NCBI GenBank assembly: GCA_021806545.1
Contig: JAJZXI010000010.1
Coordinates: 1 to 33,759, forward strand
Source of the DNA: Actinomycetes bacterium
GTDB lineage: Bacteria; Actinomycetota; Acidimicrobiia; Acidimicrobiales; Acidimicrobiaceae
DNA length: 33,759 nucleotides
Reading direction: 5' to 3'
A model generated the notes under the pieces. The model did not search any database, had not been told where the DNA came from, and worked only from the letters and a program-made list of their open reading frames with translations. The first letter of the stretch is position 1. Each line of letters begins with the position of its first letter. Made by a program: the position numbers and the translations under genes. Shown in pieces: positions 16,648 through 24,889 of this stretch.

Positions 16648-17248
16648 CCGAGACGCCGGCTTCGGCATCGTCGAGCTATTGATCGCCACAACGCTGACTG
16701 GCTTGTTGAGCCTGATCAGCTATAAGGTCATTACGTCGTTCGAAGTCATCCAGCAGGCTACGTTGAGCGCCCAGGCAGCAACGGCATCGACTGACCTGGG
16801 ATCGACCGAACTCACGAGACTCCTTGGCGAAGCCACCAACACCGGTCAGGGTGCGCTCTTATCCGCATCTCCATCGTCGGTGAGTTTCGACGCAATCGAT
16901 CCATCCGGGCAGCTCGGTATCGAAACCATCTCGCTCGCAAGCACAACCTGTCCCTGCCAGATTCAGGCACAATTCCAATACAACAGCACCTCCCAGCCGA
17001 TCACTAATCTCGGCGTAGCGGTCGCAACACCTCAGCTGTTCTCGTACTATCAGACCCCATCTAGCCCAAGCACCCTTACCCAAGCGGTAGTTCTCATCCC
17101 AAGCCAAGGGACAACGAGCCCAACGTTGCTCGCAAGCGTGCACCTCGTCGGGGTAGATCTGACCGAAGATATCGTTGGCCAAGGACTGAGCACTACCCAG
17201 ACCCTCGTTGCACTGCCTGGCTCTATCCAACCCACACCAAGCACCTAG
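16625..17248 (+). CDS. PilW-like minor pilin
   Basis: A 207-residue prepilin. I chose the ATG at 16625, inside the end of the previous gene, because GGAGG lies 8 bases upstream and this gives a 12-residue leader ending Asp-Ala-Gly. Cleavage before FGIVELLIATTL leaves Glu17 at +5, the canonical pseudopilin residue. The hydrophobic helix continues to about residue 36. The remainder is a Ser/Thr-rich globular domain with one CxC (Cys-Pro-Cys-Gln) near 101. It overlaps the PilV-like gene by 23 bases and is followed 9 bases later by the PilX-like gene, so the three are surely co-transcribed. Confidence 0.82.
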   Translation: MYRSHSGDRDAGFGIVELLIATTLTGLLSLISYKVITSFEVIQQATLSAQAATASTDLGSTELTRLLGEATNTGQGALLSASPSSVSFDAIDPSGQLGIETISLASTTCPCQIQAQFQYNSTSQPITNLGVAVATPQLFSYYQTPSSPSTLTQAVVLIPSQGTTSPTLLASVHLVGVDLTEDIVGQGLSTTQTLVALPGSIQPTPST

Positions 17249-17257
17249 GAGAAGTCT

Positions 17258-18895
17258 ATGATGTCAAAAACCCCAAAGGGAGAACGTGGCGATGCCTTGA
17301 TCTTGGTGATCATCGCGACCATGCTCATCACCCTGATTCCCGCTGGGCTCGTTGCGGCCTCCATCGGCCAGCTACCGCAAACCAAGCAGCGTCAAGAAAA
17401 TCAGGTGGCGCTTGCCGCCGCTGAGGCCGGCATTGCTAACTACGAAAACTTGTTGGACCAGTACTCGATCAATCAGCTCGGCAACTACTGGCAATATGAT
17501 GCGTCGAATCCACCACCGGTTGCGAACCTCGCCCTCACTGGTTGGGAGCCAGTGGCAGGCTCCTCTACCGAATATTTCCATTACTCGGTCGACAACGCGC
17601 AGACCGCCTCCAGCGGGATAGTGCGACTGCTGGTAAGTGGCGCCGCTGCAAGTGGAGCCAATACGCAATATGTCACGCTCAACGCAACGTTTCGCTCGCA
17701 GAGCTTCCTCAACTATCTGGTCTTTAGTAATAAGATGGTGGTCGATCCCGTTTTCGCGGTCCACTCTGCTCAAATTCCGAACACCAAGGCTGAGCAGTAC
17801 TGCAACTTCTCTTTCGCTCAATCCAATGGCTCCAGTCAACAACCAACTCACGGACCCGTCCTCCCCTACTGCGAGTCCCTCCTCAACTTCTACGTCACGG
17901 GACAGACCTTCAACGGACCGGTATTCTCCAATGACATGTTCTATCTTGCTGGTCAACCTGTCTTCAACGGCCCCGTCTACTCCGCCTCTGCCGTCACGAG
18001 TGGGATCCCTGCGCATCCGTACTGGATCGATCCTATTAACGCCTATCTTGGCGGCAACAATATCGACAATCCGGTCTTCAACGTGGGCGGCAACGTGCAA
18101 TACCATACACCGCTTGCCCTACCACAGTCCGATGCCACCCTTGAACAGACGGCGGCCACCGGTGGTTGTCTCTATTATGGGCCTACACAGGTAACCCTCA
18201 ACGGGACAACCATGACGGTGGTCTCACCGCAGACGAAGAATGCGACCTGCGTTGGCGCCAATGTACCCTTGCCCGCCAATGGCGTCCTCTATGTGGCAAG
18301 TTTGCCAGGCGCCCAAAGCCAGACGTGTGCATCGGGTTCGCTCAACATCGATCAACAGTACGCGCCATGCCAGGAAGGGAATCTCTACATCCAAGGGACC
18401 CTCAACGATCAACTCACCGCCGCATCGCAGAACAATATCACCATTACCGGCAACCTGGAGTACGCTGGCTGTGGCGCGAACGGAACCTCAAGCCTCCTCG
18501 GCCTTATAGCCAACAATTTTGTCCAGCTCAGCAATAACTTCGCCAAGACGAACACCACCCCCGATAGCTGCTTCGCTCATCCTGCGAATGACCCAGTTAT
18601 CATGGCGGCAATCTTGACGCTTCAGCACTCCTTTGCCGTCAAGGACTTTTGGAAGTTGCCTTACGAGGGAACCATCTATCTCTACGGAGCGCTGGCTGGC
18701 AACTACAGCGACATCGAAGGGGTATTCCAAGGAACACAAATCACGAATGGCTATGGCACCAACTACACCTACGACACCCGCCTCGCCTATCTCTCTCCGC
18801 CATATTTCCTCACTCCTGTGGCAAGTTCATGGACCGAGCTCAGTTCGGTGGCCGTCAACAACCCGAGCAGTCTCCCAGCACTTCCTGGCTCATAA
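17258..18895 (+). CDS. PilX-like pilus assembly protein
   Basis: A 545-residue exported protein with a PilX-type N-terminus: GERGDALILVIIATM, a membrane helix at about 14-36, then a Lys/Arg/Gln-rich segment leading to AAAEAGIANYENL, the usual entry into the extracellular part. If processed after Gly11, +5 is Leu, as in E5-less tip pseudopilins such as GspK. The C-terminal part has NNITITGNLEY, then YGALAGNYSD and a block YDTRLAYLSPPYFLTP, which I recognise from large PilX-associated bacterial proteins (DUF4900/7305-like). About eight Cys in the exported part could form disulfides. AGGAGA lies just upstream of the ATG. Last gene of the operon. Confidence 0.8.
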   Translation: MMSKTPKGERGDALILVIIATMLITLIPAGLVAASIGQLPQTKQRQENQVALAAAEAGIANYENLLDQYSINQLGNYWQYDASNPPPVANLALTGWEPVAGSSTEYFHYSVDNAQTASSGIVRLLVSGAAASGANTQYVTLNATFRSQSFLNYLVFSNKMVVDPVFAVHSAQIPNTKAEQYCNFSFAQSNGSSQQPTHGPVLPYCESLLNFYVTGQTFNGPVFSNDMFYLAGQPVFNGPVYSASAVTSGIPAHPYWIDPINAYLGGNNIDNPVFNVGGNVQYHTPLALPQSDATLEQTAATGGCLYYGPTQVTLNGTTMTVVSPQTKNATCVGANVPLPANGVLYVASLPGAQSQTCASGSLNIDQQYAPCQEGNLYIQGTLNDQLTAASQNNITITGNLEYAGCGANGTSSLLGLIANNFVQLSNNFAKTNTTPDSCFAHPANDPVIMAAILTLQHSFAVKDFWKLPYEGTIYLYGALAGNYSDIEGVFQGTQITNGYGTNYTYDTRLAYLSPPYFLTPVASSWTELSSVAVNNPSSLPALPGS

Positions 18896-18968
18896 TGAGC
18901 TATGCCCAAAGCCCATACACTACCCAAGCTGTGGGCGTCGCGGGACCGGGGTCAGCTGATATGAGATC

Positions 18969-19973
18969 CTAGGGGGCGCCGACTTCGACGACCATCTTGC
19001 CAACATTCCCCCCACGAAACAGCGAAAGAAACGCCTGGGGAAGGCTCTCAAACCCCCGACTGGTGGTCTCCAACGAGACAAGTTGACCTTCGCGCACCCA
19101 TGTCATCGCCTTCCTTAGATACTCGCTATACAGCGAGAGATGATCCGAGACAATGAAGCCCTGTATCTTGAGTCGACGGCGCACCACGATACCCTCGAGT
19201 CCTCGCGGTCCAGGTGGGAGTTCGGTATCGTTGTAGTGCGAGATTGCACCACACGACACGATTCTTCCAAAATCCTTCATGCGGTGCAGTGCTGCCTCAA
19301 ACTGGCGTCCACCGACATTGTCGAAAAACAAGCTGATACCTGCGGGAAAACTCGACGCCAGCGCCTCAGAAAAATCAACCGCATGGTAGTCAATGCCCGC
19401 GTTAAAGCCGAGCTGGGCCAGCTGTCCAACTTTGTGAGCACCACCCGCCGACCCCACGACTCGGGCTCCAAAAATTCTGGCGAGTTGGCCAACCACCGAG
19501 CCAACGGCACCAGCCCCTGCGGTCACTAACACCTCGTCGCCTGGCTGTATCCCACCGAACAGCGTAAGCCCCACGTACGCCGTGAGTCCGGTCATTCCGA
19601 GAACCCCCAGGTACGCCGACGGCCTGACATCGCTCGTCTCTGGTAACCTCCACAGGTTTGCTGCGTTTGCAACATATGACGTCGCCCACGGTGACTCACC
19701 ACGAACGAGATCTCCGATCCTCAGTCCGGGTGCGCTCGTCTCGAGAACCCGACCGATAGCACTCGATGTAATTGCCTGACCCACCTCGAAGGGTGCGACA
19801 TATGACCGGGCATCCGACATGCGGCCGCGGAGGTAGGGGTCCACTGAGACGAACAACGGCTCAACTCGCACCTCACCATCGTGCAGCGGCTCGTCCGCCC
19901 ATGTGGCTTCGGCGAAATCGTCAAGTGTCGGTAAGCCCTCCGGTCTCTTTGACAGCACAAATACTCGAGCCAT
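18969..19973 (-). CDS. NADP-dependent oxidoreductase, CurA-like medium-chain reductase
   Basis: A 334-residue zinc-free medium-chain dehydrogenase/reductase of the curcumin reductase/prostaglandin reductase type, expected to reduce the C=C bond of enones with NADPH. The N-terminal block VSVDPYLRGRM at 43-52 is a family hallmark. The nucleotide loop is AGAGAVGS at 152-159 and FDNVGG follows near 225. No zinc ligands are present. The ATG lies 1 base after the stop of the HAD gene (TAG-C-ATG), so the two form an operon. Physiological substrate unknown. Confidence 0.88.
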   Translation of the reverse strand: MARVFVLSKRPEGLPTLDDFAEATWADEPLHDGEVRVEPLFVSVDPYLRGRMSDARSYVAPFEVGQAITSSAIGRVLETSAPGLRIGDLVRGESPWATSYVANAANLWRLPETSDVRPSAYLGVLGMTGLTAYVGLTLFGGIQPGDEVLVTAGAGAVGSVVGQLARIFGARVVGSAGGAHKVGQLAQLGFNAGIDYHAVDFSEALASSFPAGISLFFDNVGGRQFEAALHRMKDFGRIVSCGAISHYNDTELPPGPRGLEGIVVRRRLKIQGFIVSDHLSLYSEYLRKAMTWVREGQLVSLETTSRGFESLPQAFLSLFRGGNVGKMVVEVGAP

Positions 19974-19974
19974 G

Positions 19975-20733
19975 CTACACCAACCTCATATTCACAATCT
20001 CGGCCAGGCTGTGAGCGGCGAGACTCACCGGTATCTCATGGTCATGTGCCTCTTGGATACCTGAACTCACGAGTCCGAACTCGACCCCCAAACGGGCTGC
20101 AAATCTTCCATCCGTACTCAACCGATCACCGACCATAATCGTGTGTTCCTCCAGGAGGGGTCGGAGCAACCCAACCATGGGATCTTCTGGTTTTCCGGCC
20201 ACCGTTGGGCTGACCGAGGTGGCTGTGACCACGGACGCGACGAGGGCGCCAGTACCAGGCACCACAAGGCGCTCAAGAGGATAGGTCGGATCTGCATTGG
20301 TAGCAACGAACCGTGCTCCCGACAGAATCGCTACGCATGCGTTCGACATATCGATGTAACTAAACTTGCGATACCAACCGAGCACGACGCTGTCAATACC
20401 GACCACATCCTCAAGCGATCTCGGCACCACCAGATCGGCACCTACTGCTTCGAGCTCCTCAACCAGCCCCAGCTCACCTATCGCCAGGACACGGTCTCCA
20501 GGTTTTACCAGGGTCGCTGCAGCCATCGCCGAAGTCAAGATCTGATCACGTTGCGCCTCAACACCCATGCGACCAAGCTTGGCCACGTACTGCGATCGTG
20601 AAAGTGAAGAGTTGTTCGTGACGAAGCGAACGTCATGCCCCTGCGCAAGCAGCCGATTAACGGCTTCAACAGAGCCATCGATAGGCGTATCCATTCTCCA
20701 GACCACTCCGTCCAGATCAAGCAACCACTGCAT
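19975..20733 (-). CDS. HAD-superfamily IIA phosphatase (NagD-like)
   Basis: A 252-residue HAD phosphatase. Motif I is DLDGVVW with nucleophile Asp6 and Asp8. Motif II is TNNSS at 39-43. The cap region holds residues to about 180. Motif III is Lys181 in GKPEDP and motif IV is GDRLSTD at 202-208. In mycobacteria the Rv1692 homologue dephosphorylates glycerol 3-phosphate and sits beside a TPR gene, and here a TPR gene also lies close by. The activity here is therefore plausible but unproven. GGAG lies about 7 bases before the ATG. It shares an operon with the CurA-like reductase downstream. Confidence 0.85.
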   Translation of the reverse strand: MQWLLDLDGVVWRMDTPIDGSVEAVNRLLAQGHDVRFVTNNSSLSRSQYVAKLGRMGVEAQRDQILTSAMAAATLVKPGDRVLAIGELGLVEELEAVGADLVVPRSLEDVVGIDSVVLGWYRKFSYIDMSNACVAILSGARFVATNADPTYPLERLVVPGTGALVASVVTATSVSPTVAGKPEDPMVGLLRPLLEEHTIMVGDRLSTDGRFAARLGVEFGLVSSGIQEAHDHEIPVSLAAHSLAEIVNMRLV

Positions 20734-20769
20734 AACTCACTCCGCTTCTCGCCTAACCTAACGGGTCAA

Positions 20770-21645
20770 ATGTCAACCTCGAACCTTAACGCCCCAGGCT
20801 ACCTTCTCACGCAGCTAACCCCCACGGCGCTCGGCAGGGTCCAACCAATCCGTCTTGTGCATCTCGACCCCGAGGGCTCCGGTGCCGAAGGCTTTGACAG
20901 CACCACGACCGCCTTCCAGGAGACGCAAATGGCGGTCGATGGAGCCAGCGGGCTCTATCGCTATACGCTCGCCAGCACCGGAGGGGACATTCGCCGCCGC
21001 GTAAGGGGCCTGGTCGCCGGCATGTCGGTCAACAAGGGGCCGCTACCTCTCTGGATCGCAATCGATGCACCCGACTTAGAGGCAGTCCTGGAGACCCAAG
21101 GAAACTACCTCGGCAACATCGCTGACAACCATGGTGTCCTCCACCGCCTCGAGCGCTACGATGGGTCGGCCCTAACCGCGATGATCGACGCGATGCTATC
21201 CGATCACCCAGCGCTCACGGTATTGCCGCGTCCACAGTCCCCCCCAGCTGGAACCGCCTTGCCGGTCTTTATCACCACACTCGAGGCGACTACCCACTGC
21301 CTGTTTGAACCTGTTGAACTCCCAATGACAGCTCCTATGTGGCGATGGTTGTCACTCAACATGCGAAGGATCAAGATAACCAAGGAGCTCGTCGATACAC
21401 CAGTGGTGCGCTATCACCAAGATGGTCAAACCTATGGCTTCATACACGACTCTTCAGCCACCACCGACCTCTTAGCCGAGGAGAATCATCAAAATCCACT
21501 GGGCGCGAAGCCAACAACGGTTACTTGGATCCCAGATATCACACTGCTCAGAAAGTTCGCGACAGCCTCGCACCGAGGGCTCGAATGTCCTGCGATGCTC
21601 CTGATGTATCCGGCTCCCGGAATCCTCTACGCCGCCTGGCACTAA
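20770..21645 (+). CDS. Unrecognised 291-residue protein
   Basis: I recognise no family. The protein starts MSTSNLNAPGYL at the ATG at 20770. There is no Shine-Dalgarno; TAACCT lies 10 bases upstream, which suggests a short or absent leader. The frame remains open upstream into the HAD gene but that part is on the opposite strand of a good gene. No membrane segment or signal peptide is evident, and there are only two Cys. The sequence is soluble-looking, with a Met/Arg-rich patch near 195-205 (LNMRRIKITKELV) and a Trp-Ile-Pro stretch near 255. It stands between the HAD and TPR genes and is read opposite to both. Confidence 0.7.
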   Translation: MSTSNLNAPGYLLTQLTPTALGRVQPIRLVHLDPEGSGAEGFDSTTTAFQETQMAVDGASGLYRYTLASTGGDIRRRVRGLVAGMSVNKGPLPLWIAIDAPDLEAVLETQGNYLGNIADNHGVLHRLERYDGSALTAMIDAMLSDHPALTVLPRPQSPPAGTALPVFITTLEATTHCLFEPVELPMTAPMWRWLSLNMRRIKITKELVDTPVVRYHQDGQTYGFIHDSSATTDLLAEENHQNPLGAKPTTVTWIPDITLLRKFATASHRGLECPAMLLMYPAPGILYAAWH

Positions 21646-21729
21646 TGCAGTGGTGAACTTCACGTCATCGAGCCCAGACAAGAGGGGCCTCACCCGAACA
21701 TGGAACGAGACCGCGCGGCCCAGACCAAC

Positions 21730-22983
21730 TTAAGTCAACCCCGCCAGACGTTCCGCAACGTCGTAGAGGTTGTGATCCTCCTTGAAAAGCTGAAGGTAGA
21801 TCTCCCTGGCACCCGATACATCACCAGCTCGCTCGAACAGCTGAGCCAACAGGTAGCGCTGGCGAATGCTCGTGAGGGTGGAGGCACGTCGCTCCTTGGC
21901 GACCCCCTGCTCCATTAAGGTGATTGCCTCAGATAGCTTCCCTTGGTCAGCAAGTGCACCAGCATAGACAATTCGACCCTCAACGATCACCTCCTTGGCT
22001 GGCGACGCCTCACGTAACCTCAGCCACCACCGTTCAAGTTCGCTGGCGCGTCCCAAAGCACGTGCACAGTCCATGATGACCGGAACTTGGTCGAAGCTTT
22101 CCGTAGCTTTATGAATTTTTCTCAGTATCCTTAGCGCCGCGTCGTAGCGCCCAAGACGATACAAACTCAGGCCCATGAGCTCCAATACCTCAGCCTCGTC
22201 TGGATCCATCGCATCGATTCGCCGGGTAATGCGAAGCGCCTCCTCAAAGCGGTCTCGCTCGTACGCATCAGCCGCCCTAGCAAGGAGTTGCGTCATGGCG
22301 CTCCTGCTCTTGGTGCGCATCGACGGACGCTGCGAGCGGACTTTGGAGTGCGACAAACCAGTATCGGCCGTTGTCCGTTCTCGCGTCTCCGACCTCATCC
22401 CCTCCTGCTGGAGCCAGCGCGAGGCATGAAACCGCAACACGGGAAGCTCCAGGGACACCCCGTCAGCCATCTGCGGGTCCGCCTCTATCGGTGACGCATC
22501 ATCCACCCCTAAACTATCAACAACTTCGTCCGAACGGTCCGGCCTCATCCATCCACGAACGCGATCGTCGTCTCGTGGACGAGCGTAGCGAGGACGGTCG
22601 GTGTCATCCCTGCGGGGACGGTCACCGCGATCGGGTCGAGGACCACCTCGTGCGCTTGCACCAGGGCGATAACCGCCGCGATCGTCGTCTCGTGGACGAG
22701 CGTAGCGAGGACGGTCGGTGTCATCCCTGCGGGGACGGTCACCGCGATCGGGTCGAGGACCACCTCGTGCGCTTGCACCAGGGCGATAACCGCCGCGATC
22801 GTCGTCTCGTGGACGAGCGTAGCGAGGACGGTCGGTGTCATCCCTGCGGGGACGGTCACCGCGATCGGGTCGAGGACCACCTCGTGCGCTTGCACCAGGG
22901 CGATAACCGCCGTCCGGGCGGTCAGACCGATCGGACGATCCCGACTCGTTGGATTGTCTCGGATCGTCTGATCTGGCTGACAT
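21730..22983 (-). CDS. TPR protein with Arg/Asp/Gly repeat N-terminus
   Basis: A 417-residue, probably cytoplasmic protein. Residues 25-141 are three identical 39-residue repeats (GGYRPGASARGGPRPDRGDR then PRRDDTDRPRYARPRDDDR). This is a disordered polyampholyte with RGG-like motifs of the kind that bind RNA. Residues about 142-225 are a linker. From about 229 to the end are helical TPR-like repeats (AYERDRFEEALRI, LYRLGRYDAALRIL, LFERAGDVSGAREI). GGAG lies 9 bases before the ATG. Actinobacterial TPR proteins beside HAD-IIA phosphatases are known (Rv1691/Rv1692 in mycobacteria), and some carry Arg-rich N-termini. Role unknown. Confidence 0.82.
   Translation of the reverse strand: MSARSDDPRQSNESGSSDRSDRPDGGYRPGASARGGPRPDRGDRPRRDDTDRPRYARPRDDDRGGYRPGASARGGPRPDRGDRPRRDDTDRPRYARPRDDDRGGYRPGASARGGPRPDRGDRPRRDDTDRPRYARPRDDDRVRGWMRPDRSDEVVDSLGVDDASPIEADPQMADGVSLELPVLRFHASRWLQQEGMRSETRERTTADTGLSHSKVRSQRPSMRTKSRSAMTQLLARAADAYERDRFEEALRITRRIDAMDPDEAEVLELMGLSLYRLGRYDAALRILRKIHKATESFDQVPVIMDCARALGRASELERWWLRLREASPAKEVIVEGRIVYAGALADQGKLSEAITLMEQGVAKERRASTLTSIRQRYLLAQLFERAGDVSGAREIYLQLFKEDHNLYDVAERLAGLT
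22561..22911. repeat. Three perfect 117-bp tandem repeats inside the TPR gene
   Basis: Units at 22561-22677, 22678-22794 and 22795-22911 are identical base for base by eye. Because 117 is a multiple of three, each adds 39 residues in frame. Identity at silent positions shows a recent expansion or ongoing homogenisation. The copy number is a good candidate for variation between strains, and the array may be miscounted in short-read assemblies. Confidence 0.95.
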
Positions 22984-23193
22984 CTGGTTTCACTCCAATA
23001 GTGCAAGGGAAGACTCTACAAACTTTTGCGCCCGACCATCCTACCCGGTACGACACCAACCCAGGGATGGGAGTGATCATTGCCCTGGTTTGCGCTCCAC
23101 CGATCCTAGGTGTCGCCGATCTTGGACAGCCGCGATACTGACTACCAGCCAATCCATGAAACACGCAGAGTCGATTCTACGACCGCGAGCAGC

Positions 23194-23199
23194 TAGAAT
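23194..23199 (+). promoter_or_regulatory. Candidate -10 box of the ABC-F gene
   Basis: TAGAAT lies 40 bases before the chosen ATG, giving a leader of about 34 bases. An in-frame ATG at 23198 overlaps the box itself and is therefore less likely as a start. No strong -35 was identified. Confidence 0.35.
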
Positions 23200-23239
23200 G
23201 GCGAAAGATCCACACCGTTCCCTCTCGGAAATGAGAACC

Positions 23240-24844
23240 ATGCTCGTCCACGCGAAGTCCCTACAATTTGAGTACGGTGCCCGTCTCCTATTCGATGATG
23301 TGAACCTCCTCGTCGACCGAGGCGACCGAGTTGGATTGGTAGGCCGCAATGGTGCTGGCAAGACGACGCTCATGAGGATTCTCGCAGGAGAACTTGATGC
23401 CAAGGGCACTCTCGAGCGCGCCGGGACCATTGGTTATCTACCGCAAGACCCGCTCGCTGCTGATCCAAAGCTTACCGCTCTTTCGCGCATTCTCTCAGGC
23501 CGCCAGCTCGATGAACTCTTTGCCCAACTCACTGAACTGCAGCTCCAGATGACGCAACTCACTGGCCCGGCTCAGCAGCAGGCCACCAAGGAATACGGAA
23601 GGGTTGAGACGCTCTTTGCCAACAGAAACGGTTACCGTGCTGAGTCTGACGCAACCGTCCTCGCCGGTTCACTTGGGATCGATCCGCAGGTGTTGTCTCA
23701 ACCGATAGGCGTACTGAGCGGCGGCCAACGCCGGCGGATCGAGCTAGCCCGCATCCTCTTCTCCGAGGCCGACCTACTCCTACTCGACGAGCCCACAAAC
23801 CACCTCGATGCTGACTCCATCAACTGGCTTATCGACTTTCTCAAAACATTTAATGGAGGACTAATTGTCATTTCCCACGATGCGAGATTGCTCGAGTCGG
23901 TCGTCAACCGGGTCGCATTCCTCGATCCCCAGCGTTCGACACTGGACCTTTATGCACTGCACTATCGGGCCTATCTCGTAGCGCGCGCCGAAGATGAGGC
24001 CAGACGTCGTCACCTCTACGAGGTGGAGACAACGAAGGCAACGCAGCTAAAGCGCCAAGCCGATAAGATGCGGGGCTCGACGGCAAAGCGCGCTCGTAAG
24101 GCGAAGGTACTTGACCGACGTGCAACAAGAATCCTTGACAACGTTGACGACGTTCGTCTGGCAGAGAAAGTGGCCAATATACGGTTCCCTCAGCCGCTCC
24201 CTTGCGCCAAGACCCCGATTCAAGCCACCGGGCTCGCAAAGTCCTATGGCTCCTTGGAGGTACTCAGCGGAATCGATCTCGCTATTGATCGCCAATCTCG
24301 AGTGGTGGTCCTGGGACTCAACGGCGCAGGCAAGACGACGCTGCTGAGAATGCTAGCCAACGTCGAGACGCCAGACGCTGGAGAGATACATCCTGGGAAG
24401 GGCCTCGTAGTTGGTTATTATGCGCAGGAACACGAGATGCTCAATCCGAACTTGACACCACTGGAAAACCTTCGCAACAGTGCGCCAGGAGATGTAACCG
24501 ATGCCGATCTGCGTCAGATTCTCGGTTCCTTCATGTTCACCTCAGAGATGTTTGCACAACCAACCGGCACGCTTTCAGGCGGCGAAAAGACGCGCCTGGC
24601 TCTCGCAACTCTCGTCTCGCAGCGCGCAAACCTTCTCCTGCTCGACGAGCCGACTAACAACCTCGATCCAGCGAGTCGCGATCGGGTGCTGGCAGCGCTG
24701 CGTGGCTACACCGGTGCGATCATCTTGGTCACCCACGATCCCGGAGCCGTTGAAGCACTCCAGCCAGAACGAGTACTCATGCTCCCTGACGGCGTGGAGG
24801 ACTACTGGAACGAGGAGCTACTCGAGCTTGTGACCTTGGCTTAG
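23240..24844 (+). CDS. ABC-F family ATPase (translation factor or ribosome protection type)
   Basis: A 534-residue cytoplasmic protein with two ABC domains and no membrane segments. ABC1 has GRNGAGKT at 35-42 and LSGGQRRR with LLLLDEPTNHLD. ABC2 has GLNGAGKT at about 360 and LSGGEKTR with LLLLDEPTNNLD. The linker between them is long, basic and helical (KRQADKMRGSTAKRARKAK), as in proteins that enter the ribosomal E site. I start at 23240 because the protein then begins directly on strand one (MLVHAKSLQFEYG) with GGAAA about 8 bases upstream; ATGs at 23231 and 23198 are alternatives. Subfamily cannot be fixed by eye; no antibiotic-resistance claim is made. Confidence 0.88.
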   Translation: MLVHAKSLQFEYGARLLFDDVNLLVDRGDRVGLVGRNGAGKTTLMRILAGELDAKGTLERAGTIGYLPQDPLAADPKLTALSRILSGRQLDELFAQLTELQLQMTQLTGPAQQQATKEYGRVETLFANRNGYRAESDATVLAGSLGIDPQVLSQPIGVLSGGQRRRIELARILFSEADLLLLDEPTNHLDADSINWLIDFLKTFNGGLIVISHDARLLESVVNRVAFLDPQRSTLDLYALHYRAYLVARAEDEARRRHLYEVETTKATQLKRQADKMRGSTAKRARKAKVLDRRATRILDNVDDVRLAEKVANIRFPQPLPCAKTPIQATGLAKSYGSLEVLSGIDLAIDRQSRVVVLGLNGAGKTTLLRMLANVETPDAGEIHPGKGLVVGYYAQEHEMLNPNLTPLENLRNSAPGDVTDADLRQILGSFMFTSEMFAQPTGTLSGGEKTRLALATLVSQRANLLLLDEPTNNLDPASRDRVLAALRGYTGAIILVTHDPGAVEALQPERVLMLPDGVEDYWNEELLELVTLA

Positions 24845-24845
24845 G

Positions 24846-24861
24846 GAAGTTCACAAACTTC
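24846..24861. terminator. Inverted repeat after the ABC-F gene
   Basis: GAAGTT, CACA, AACTTC: a perfect 6-bp stem with a 4-base loop 2 bases after the stop codon. The stem is AT-rich and followed by TCT only, so it is a weak terminator at best. It also lies about 16 bases before the DsrE promoter box and could be an operator. Confidence 0.35.
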
Positions 24862-24877
24862 TCTAAGCTGCCTGGGG

Positions 24878-24883
24878 TAGACT
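24878..24883 (+). promoter_or_regulatory. Candidate -10 box for leaderless DsrE-like mRNA
   Basis: TAGACT ends exactly 6 bases before the ATG, with no Shine-Dalgarno. The spacing is the same as at fbiC. Confidence 0.45.
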
Positions 24884-24889
24884 GCGACC

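Noticed and set aside
16099-16689. 196-codon minus-strand frame across the PilV-like gene
   Set aside because: Antisense to a pilin gene with a clear leader and helix; no domain seen.
17372-18106. 244-codon minus-strand frame across the PilX-like gene
   Set aside because: Antisense shadow with no ribosome site; the plus-strand protein has recognisable PilX features.
22561-22911. Possible CRISPR-like or intergenic repeat array
   Set aside because: Units are directly adjacent with no spacers and lie in frame inside a coding gene.
22371-23141. 256-codon plus-strand frame across the repeat array
   Set aside because: It is long because the stop-free 117-bp unit is repeated. The minus-strand frame has a ribosome site and TPR homology.
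23240-24844. Antibiotic-resistance ABC-F gene
   Set aside because: Subfamily cannot be assigned by eye and there is no resistance context; most ABC-F proteins are housekeeping factors.
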